Positions 6,667-10,902 of a stretch of DNA of 10,902 nucleotides are shown here, piece after piece. This DNA is from Nitrospira sp. ST-bin4 (lineage in GTDB: Bacteria > Nitrospirota > Nitrospiria > Nitrospirales > Nitrospiraceae), in assembly GCA_002083565.1 (NCBI GenBank), contig MSXM01000075.1:4879-15780 (forward strand), given 5' to 3'. A model generated the notes under the pieces. The model was not told the DNA's origin. It did not search any database and saw nothing but the letters and a program-made list of their open reading frames with translations. Both the position numbers and the translations under genes were made by a program. The first letter of the stretch is position 1; each line of letters starts with the position of its first letter.

Positions 6667-7548
6667 TCATCTGAAGATCAATAAGACGACAACGCCCAGA
6701 ATAATACGGTAGTAGGCAAAGACACGCAAGGTGTGGCGTTGGACATAGGTCAGGAAGGCGGCGATCACAGCCCATGCGACCAGGAATGAGATGATCATAC
6801 CGAGGCCGAGCGCCAGAAAGTCCTGGTCGGTAAATGTTCCCCTGGCTTTCCAGGTTTCATAGACCGTTGCGGCGATGATGGTCGGGAGGGCCAGGAAGAA
6901 GGAATATTCCGTGGCTACTTTTCGGTCAAGTCCGGCCAGTAGGCCGCCAATAATGGTTGAGCCGGAGCGGGACATGCCCGGAATTAACGAGGCGCATTGC
7001 GCCAGGCCGATCCAGAAGGCCTGTCTCGGCGACACTTGATCGAGGCTCATCGCTCGGCTGGTTTTTGCGGTAGCTTCCACGATGAGAATCACGATCCCGC
7101 CGAGGATGGACGTTGCGGCAACCGTGTGAGGCGTGAACAAGTGGGACTTGATCCAACCGTGCGCCGCCAGGCCGACCAAGGCGGCGGGCAGGAAGGCAAT
7201 ACCCAGGCCCAGCATGAACCACAGATTAGGATGGGCCTGTATGGAGGCGTGGAGACATGCTGCCCAGGTCGGGTGTTGGGTATCGTGCAGGGAGGATCGA
7301 AACCTCGCCTGCTCTTGCCAGGCACCTGAGACAAGCCGTCCGATTTTCTCGCGTTCAAAGACGATGACGGCCAGGATGGCTCCCAGTTGAATGGAGATCT
7401 CCGCGTTTGCCGCTACATCGCCGGTGAAGCCGAGTGCGTAGCCGACCAGAATGAGATGTCCCGTGGAGGAGACAGGCAAGAATTCGGTCAGCCCTTCCAC
7501 GATGCCGAGGATGACGGCAAGAACAGGCCCCCATTCATTCACAAGCAT
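6667..7548 (-). CDS. uppP: Undecaprenyl-diphosphatase UppP (BacA)
   Basis: This inner-membrane phosphatase recycles undecaprenyl pyrophosphate to the monophosphate lipid carrier used for peptidoglycan and other surface polymers. High expression is known to give bacitracin resistance. The 293-residue protein carries the first signature EGLTEFLPVSSTGH (18-31; Glu18, Glu22, His31) and the second, PGMSRSGSTIIGG (190-202; Arg194), and is hydrophobic over most of its length. It is slightly longer than the usual 265-280 residues, mainly through a hydrophilic loop at about 75-108. ATG 7548 has AAAGG only one base away; GTG 7542, two codons later, is better spaced from it, so the true start may be 7542. 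It leads a two-gene unit with the DUF2024 gene. Confidence 0.95.
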   Translation of the reverse strand: MLVNEWGPVLAVILGIVEGLTEFLPVSSTGHLILVGYALGFTGDVAANAEISIQLGAILAVIVFEREKIGRLVSGAWQEQARFRSSLHDTQHPTWAACLHASIQAHPNLWFMLGLGIAFLPAALVGLAAHGWIKSHLFTPHTVAATSILGGIVILIVEATAKTSRAMSLDQVSPRQAFWIGLAQCASLIPGMSRSGSTIIGGLLAGLDRKVATEYSFFLALPTIIAATVYETWKARGTFTDQDFLALGLGMIISFLVAWAVIAAFLTYVQRHTLRVFAYYRIILGVVVLLIFR

Positions 7549-7596
7549 GCCTTTGGGTTATGATGGATGAGCATACGGTTGATCGATTAACGAGCG

Positions 7597-7625
7597 ATCA
7601 TCACAGAGCGATGCTGTTCCGTCAA
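7597..7625 (-). promoter_or_regulatory. Sigma-70-like promoter for uppP, extended -10
   Basis: Minus strand: -35 TTGACG (7625-7620), 17-bp spacer, -10 GATGAT (7602-7597), preceded by TGT as in an extended -10 element. It lies about 50 bases upstream of the uppP start. Confidence 0.6.
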
Positions 7626-7680
7626 GCGCGGGATTGAATGGCGCGGCCGGTTCCGGTAACAGGTCCTGAGCGCAAATATG

Positions 7681-7709
7681 TTGACAAAGAACGGATGTTG
7701 TCTTACACA
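7681..7709 (+). promoter_or_regulatory. Possible promoter for the lipoprotein gene
   Basis: A perfect -35 TTGACA (7681-7686) is followed 17 bases later by a poor -10 (TACACA, 7704-7709); CACAAT two bases further on is an alternative. The leader would be roughly 100 bases long. The rest of the 7549-7819 gap, apart from the uppP promoter and the palindrome at 7773-7786, shows nothing I recognise. Confidence 0.4.
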
Positions 7710-7772
7710 ATCAAAGAACTGAATCAGGCAGATAGACTAGCGTGGTAAATGTGAAGAGAAAGTCATGTCGAT

Positions 7773-7786
7773 GCGTGTGCACACGC
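7773..7786. promoter_or_regulatory. Perfect 14-bp palindrome upstream of the lipoprotein gene
   Basis: GCGTGTGCACACGC is a perfect palindrome without a central loop. It lies in the likely 5' leader, 33 bases before the ATG and just ahead of the purine-rich ribosome binding site. It could be a dimeric-regulator site or chance; there is no linked regulator. Confidence 0.35.
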
Positions 7787-7819
7787 GTTCACTGAGCATG
7801 TGAGGAAGAGGAGGATCGT

Positions 7820-8506
7820 ATGAGACGGGAGTGGATCGCAATCATGATGGCCGGGGCCATGCTGTCGGCAGGATGTGTGACCAACTCGCAGTACCAAGAG
7901 GCGTTGACGGAAGCCGATACTGCCCGGGAAGAATTGGAAAAGGTCCGCCAACAGAAGACCTCTATGGAGCAGCAGATTCGCACGTTGAAAGAACTGAACG
8001 TGAAATTCAGCAACGAAGCGCTTGCGGCGCGCGATGAATTGCAACGGATTGAACATGGCCGCGACAAGGAGCGGGGCTCGGTCGATGGACGGACGAAAGA
8101 CCTTGAAGCGCAGCTCAAGGCGTTGTCGGCGCAGAATCGCAATGTGCGGCAGGAATATCAGGATGTCAAACGCCACAATGACACCTTGAAGTCGTTGGTG
8201 GCACGGTATCAAAAGGAACTGAAAGACCGGTCGCATTCGACAATGGCGGTGGTCGTCCCTCCGGCGGCTGACGCGAAGGCCCCGGCCCCATCTGCTCCCG
8301 CTCCGTCGGCTGGACCTTCCGCTGCGATGAACATCAACCGGGTATCGGCAAGCGATCTGGTGCTGTTCTTGGGGTTGAAGCAGGAGGAGGCCGATCGTAT
8401 TGTGAGCAATCGTCCCTATCGCGTGAAGGGGGAGTTGGTGGCGAAGAATGTCGTGCCTAAGGAGACGTTTGACTTGATCAAGGACCGTATCTCTGTGAGC
8501 CAATAG
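7820..8506 (+). CDS. Lipoprotein with long coiled coil and C-terminal ComEA-like HhH segment
   Basis: I do not recognise a named family for this 228-residue protein. Residues 1-19 form a lipoprotein signal with lipobox LSAGC (Cys19); the next residue is Val, so outer-membrane sorting is plausible. Residues 24 to about 137 are a highly charged helix with heptad character, a probable coiled coil. Residues 143-168 are a Pro/Ala/Ser linker. Residues 171-225 begin NINRVSASDLVLFLGL and continue EEADRIVSNRPY, resembling a ComEA-type helix-hairpin-helix repeat. The expected domain arrangement is a lipid anchor, a periplasmic rod and a small C-terminal head. ATG 7820 has AGGAGG five bases upstream. 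It is monocistronic and ends at a strong terminator. LspA, encoded upstream in this window, would process it. A periplasmic structural or DNA-contact role is only a guess. Confidence 0.85.
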   Translation: MRREWIAIMMAGAMLSAGCVTNSQYQEALTEADTAREELEKVRQQKTSMEQQIRTLKELNVKFSNEALAARDELQRIEHGRDKERGSVDGRTKDLEAQLKALSAQNRNVRQEYQDVKRHNDTLKSLVARYQKELKDRSHSTMAVVVPPAADAKAPAPSAPAPSAGPSAAMNINRVSASDLVLFLGLKQEEADRIVSNRPYRVKGELVAKNVVPKETFDLIKDRISVSQ

Positions 8507-8537
8507 AGCCTGTCGGCCATCCGCCGGGCGATCTGTA

Positions 8538-8578
8538 CGGGCCGTCCTCCCCAAGGAGGACGGCCCGTTTGTTTTCTT
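8538..8578 (+). terminator. Rho-independent terminator after the lipoprotein gene
   Basis: A perfect 13-bp stem (CGGGCCGTCCTCC with its complement) closed by a CCAA loop at 8538-8567 is followed by TTTGTTTTCTT. The T-run exists only in the rightward direction, so the facing gene that ends at 8577 is not terminated by it in the classical way. Confidence 0.93.
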
Positions 8579-9980
8579 ATGGCCCCGTGACGATGTCCAC
8601 AACAAGCTGATTCGAGGACAGATCCCGGTTCACGGCGTAGGTGGCGTCTTCTCCACCGGTGACTGACTCGCGTACCGTATTCGATGGGTGGAGTCGGTCC
8701 GGAGCACGGCGATCGCGCAACAGGGTTTCCCGTTTTGCAGGCGACACCTGCACAACACGGGATAGACGTACGAAGAGGGTGACAGGCCCACGCTCTCGTG
8801 GCAATGGAATGGTCTGCCGTTGACCGGGAACGATTTTGATGAAATGCGGAGTATCGTCTCCGTCTGGATACTGCAACTCCAGAGGTAAGTCACCCACCGC
8901 TTTCCAGACCTGCAGGTAAGCATCTTGGTTCGTCTCCAGGGTCAGCCGCACCGGCCCCAGGCTCGTTGCTGCTGTTTTAGCATCTACCTCATGCTCCAGC
9001 CCGCCGGGATCCTGAACGACAAAACTATAGCGGAGACCCAGGGGATTCGCTTCCATAGCGGGTACTTTTGTTTGGCTGAGATCGGGAAACGGTTCGAGCC
9101 GTCCGTCAGGGCGATTTGCTCGAGGGACCGATTCAGGCAGGAGGGGCCTCGCAAGCTTCTTGTCCTGCGCAATCAGACCTGCGCCAAGCTGTGGCGCCGG
9201 TCTCCCATAAAAGAGTGATCGCGCGCTGACAGTCGGCACGGCATCCGGGCCCGCCGATTCGCCGGCTGGAGCCTGTGCGGACGCTTGCCCCGAAGCCGGC
9301 GGGGCTGAGCGTGCGGGATCGATCGTGTTCTTGCCACGTTGAAGGGCCGGCGTCTCAGTGTACTGATGCATAGCGTCTTGTTCAGGGAGGCTCTGGCGTT
9401 CAGTGATCGCAGAGTCCGATGCCTTCCGCTCCTGGGTTGGCGATGCAGCCCGTTCCCTCTTGGCGAGCCTGTCAGGCGACGCGTCTTTTCTCGTGGCGGT
9501 ACTTGCCGGAGTTTCCGTCATCGTGGATTGCGGCTGCGGCCGAGCAGTATGGGGTGAGGACGGAAGAGGCGAGGGCGCGGCAGGAGCGGGTTGAACAGAC
9601 GGCCTGGTCTCCTCCGTGGCAATTGATTGGGCAGTCTGCGTGAGGCTGTCTTGATAGACTTTGGTCCCGAGCACGACAGCAATGGCCGCCGCGGCCAGAC
9701 CACCGGCCCAGGCCAGGCCGGCAGGCCGGCGAAACCAATCGAGCCATGCCGGTGAACCACCGGGGCTGGATGCACGAGTCTGGTTCAATGCCTGGAGCAA
9801 TCGGCGGCGTACAGCCGGGTCTGCGAACAATTCCTTCAATGCCTGTTCATCCGCCAACGCGTTGAAGAGTTGTTGGTCTTGCAGGGCGGCACCGTATAGC
9901 CGCTGTTTTTCTTCCGGTGTCAGCGTGTCGGCCGCAAAGCCGCCCAGGAGTTTTTCGAGGTCATGTTCAGCCATGCTCAC
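8577..9980 (-). CDS. Putative membrane anti-sigma factor with DUF4384-like C-terminal domain
   Basis: The 467-residue protein follows a sigma factor gene by 57 bases in the same direction. Residues 5-65 are helical and acidic (DLEKLLGGFAADTLTPEEK), like the cytoplasmic part of anti-sigma proteins. Residues 88-108 form a single membrane helix (GLAWAGGLAAAAIAVVLG). Residues 115-310 are low-complexity, rich in Pro, Ala, Ser, Thr and charged residues. Residues 335-410 (PVRLTLETNQDAYLQVW, then LELQYPDG and a run of short strands) resemble DUF4384, a beta-rich domain of exported proteins. The zinc anti-sigma motif HxxxCxxC is absent; the protein has no cysteine at all. Expected layout: N-terminus inside, linker and beta domain in the periplasm. 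The start may be GTG 9980 or ATG 9974; neither has a good Shine-Dalgarno sequence. The anti-sigma role rests on layout and neighbour. Confidence 0.75.
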   Translation of the reverse strand: MSMAEHDLEKLLGGFAADTLTPEEKQRLYGAALQDQQLFNALADEQALKELFADPAVRRRLLQALNQTRASSPGGSPAWLDWFRRPAGLAWAGGLAAAAIAVVLGTKVYQDSLTQTAQSIATEETRPSVQPAPAAPSPLPSSPHTARPQPQSTMTETPASTATRKDASPDRLAKRERAASPTQERKASDSAITERQSLPEQDAMHQYTETPALQRGKNTIDPARSAPPASGQASAQAPAGESAGPDAVPTVSARSLFYGRPAPQLGAGLIAQDKKLARPLLPESVPRANRPDGRLEPFPDLSQTKVPAMEANPLGLRYSFVVQDPGGLEHEVDAKTAATSLGPVRLTLETNQDAYLQVWKAVGDLPLELQYPDGDDTPHFIKIVPGQRQTIPLPRERGPVTLFVRLSRVVQVSPAKRETLLRDRRAPDRLHPSNTVRESVTGGEDATYAVNRDLSSNQLVVDIVTGP

Positions 9981-9985
9981 CGCCC

Positions 9986-10013
9986 GGTAAGGGGTGAGGG
10001 GTGAAGGGTGAGG
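9986..10013. repeat. Heptamer tandem repeat D between sigma and anti-sigma genes
   Basis: Four consecutive 7-nt units on the plus strand: GGTAAGG, GGTGAGG, GGTGAAG, GGTGAGG. There is no facing arm. It occupies half of the 57-base spacer, directly ahead of the putative anti-sigma start, where the mRNA would be pyrimidine-rich and lacks a clear ribosome binding site. The G-runs on the plus (template) strand could in principle form a two-layer G-quadruplex. Confidence 0.8.
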
Positions 10014-10037
10014 CGGCAGGGCTTAGATGCTGGCTGG

Positions 10038-10535
10038 TCATTTCCATGAACCACCCATCAGGCTGAGGAGTTGTTTCCGGCAGCGCAGGTCCCAGGTGTA
10101 GATCGTATTGATGGAGGCCTGTCCCATCAGTTTCTGGATTTCCGGGAAGCTGTGTCCTTCCAACTTCCACTTGAACAGTTCACGGCAGCGATCACCCAAT
10201 TGCGTGATCGCGGAGAGCAAGCGGTTCACGCGCTGCTGTTGATCCAGCTGTGTTGCGGGATCATCTGCAGGATCGGCCAAGGGAAGTTCCTCGACGGACT
10301 CCTGATTATACTCGCCTCGCCGGAAGGCTTTCCGGTGGGCGTCAAGCATCTTGAATCGTAAGACTTGAAATGCCAAGGGCACCAGTTCGGTCAAGTCGGT
10401 GACGGCGGGGTACTTCTCATGAAGGACGACCAGCGTCTCCTGGGTCAAATCTTCGGCATAGTCCCTCGATACTCGTGATGTCGCGAAGGCGAGAATCCTT
10501 TCGCGAAGCCCTGCCAGTATCTGATTGCGGTTCAT
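10038..10535 (-). CDS. ECF-like RNA polymerase sigma factor
   Basis: A 165-residue sigma-70 family protein with regions 2 and 4 only. Residues 11-70 form region 2 (YAEDLTQETLVVLHEKYP, then AFQVLRFKMLDAHRK). Residues 101-160 form region 4 (LLSAITQLGDRCRELFKWKLEGHS, then a helix-turn-helix through SINTIYTWDLRCRKQ). An acidic Asp/Pro linker joins them (83-100). ATG 10535 is chosen because region 2 begins soon after. The frame stays open to 10610, but that would overlap the upstream gene and add unrelated residues. The start lies 11 bases after the stop of the amidohydrolase gene, so the two are probably co-transcribed; the ribosome binding site (AAGAA) is weak. The membrane protein encoded next is its likely anti-sigma partner. 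Its target genes cannot be told from the window. Confidence 0.88.
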   Translation of the reverse strand: MNRNQILAGLRERILAFATSRVSRDYAEDLTQETLVVLHEKYPAVTDLTELVPLAFQVLRFKMLDAHRKAFRRGEYNQESVEELPLADPADDPATQLDQQQRVNRLLSAITQLGDRCRELFKWKLEGHSFPEIQKLMGQASINTIYTWDLRCRKQLLSLMGGSWK

Positions 10536-10546
10536 CGTTCTTGAGA

Positions 10547-10902
10547 TTATTGGGTGCGTTGAGCCACGATGTCGCCGAGTGAACGGAAGCCAAGACCGAG
10601 CCCCCGGCACACTTCGACTTGACGGTCAAACCGGTTCTTCGTGCGGATCATGCCCCACATCTTACCGAGTCCCACGCGTCCCCAGGCTGCCAGATGGAAG
10701 ACGGACAGGGGATAGTCGGTGCCGAACAGCAGCCGATCCTGCACCTCGGGATGTTTCCGGAGGTGCAACAGCATCCGGAGGCGATTGGGTAATGTCAGGG
10801 CGGAAATGTCGGCATAGAAGTTCGGGTAACGTTTGGCGAACTTGTGGAAGGTGGGGATGAATTTCTCATAGAGCATCAGGCCGTAGCTGCAGGCATGGGC
10901 GG
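10547..10902 (-). CDS. Amidohydrolase family metal-dependent hydrolase, C-terminal part (5' end outside window)
   Basis: The frame is open from the right edge of the window to the stop at 10547, giving 117 complete codons. It shows AHACSYG at the edge, YADISAL, and LLFGTDYP, whose Asp is the conserved C-terminal acid of the amidohydrolase-2 (Pfam Amidohydro_2) TIM-barrel family. The remainder is helical. The substrate cannot be deduced; the family includes decarboxylases and hydrolases. Metal-binding His residues of the N-terminal half lie outside the window. Its stop is 11 bases before the sigma factor start, so the sigma operon may begin at or before this gene. Confidence 0.75.
   Translation of the reverse strand, partial: AHACSYGLMLYEKFIPTFHKFAKRYPNFYADISALTLPNRLRMLLHLRKHPEVQDRLLFGTDYPLSVFHLAAWGRVGLGKMWGMIRTKNRFDRQVEVCRGLGLGFRSLGDIVAQRTQ

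Noticed and set aside
8538..8578. Bidirectional terminator between the convergent lipoprotein and anti-sigma genes
   Set aside because: The T-run is present only on the rightward transcript. The leftward RNA lacks a U-tract after the stem.
7763..8605. Long open frame (280 codons) on the minus strand over the lipoprotein gene
   Set aside because: It is antisense to a gene with a signal peptide, lipobox and strong ribosome binding site, and it runs through that gene's terminator. The composition is implausible for a protein.
9986..10013. CRISPR-like array
   Set aside because: The units are 7 nt and contiguous, without spacers, and no cas gene is present.
10536..10610. Longer N-terminus of the sigma factor
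   Set aside because: It would overlap the upstream amidohydrolase coding end and adds residues unlike region 1 or 2. ATG 10535 fits the family.

Overview
The window looks like chromosomal DNA of a GC-rich, Gram-negative-type bacterium. The genes have ordinary sigma-70-like promoters, a diderm-style lipoprotein and standard housekeeping functions. Gene style (a cyanobacterial-type NadA, a Cys-free putative anti-sigma with a DUF4384-like end, a DUF2024 protein) suggests Nitrospirota, perhaps Nitrospira. That assignment is inference, because no marker gene here settles it. I see no transposase, phage gene, tRNA, rRNA or CRISPR array.

Left part (1-2879): two cofactor genes are transcribed divergently. 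thiC (HMP-P synthase, thiamine) runs off the left edge on the minus strand. Its leader is complete: a sigma-70-like promoter, a TPP riboswitch, an intrinsic terminator and a visible antiterminator alternative. nadA (quinolinate synthase, NAD) runs rightward from its own promoter.

Middle (2976-6310): ileS and lspA run rightward with a 4-nt overlap (TTG start of lspA inside the ileS stop), probably co-transcribed with nadA. Facing them, uppP and a small DUF2024 gene (7548 to 6393) form a leftward pair. lspA and uppP both serve the cell envelope: lipoprotein maturation and undecaprenyl carrier recycling.

Right part: a rightward lipoprotein gene (7820-8506) encodes a long coiled coil and a C-terminal ComEA-like helix-hairpin-helix segment. 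It is a predicted LspA substrate and ends at a strong terminator. A leftward cluster follows: the end of an amidohydrolase gene, an ECF-like sigma factor, and a membrane protein with an anti-sigma-like N-terminus and DUF4384-like C-terminus. This looks like a sigma/anti-sigma module.

The most unusual signal lies between the genes. Four spacers (thiC leader, nadA-ileS, lspA/DUF2024, sigma/anti-sigma) hold short elements built of degenerate 7-nt units. In three of them the units sit in two facing arms, giving a hairpin. The four differ in sequence but share the 7-nt period, which suggests one class of element or one generating process.
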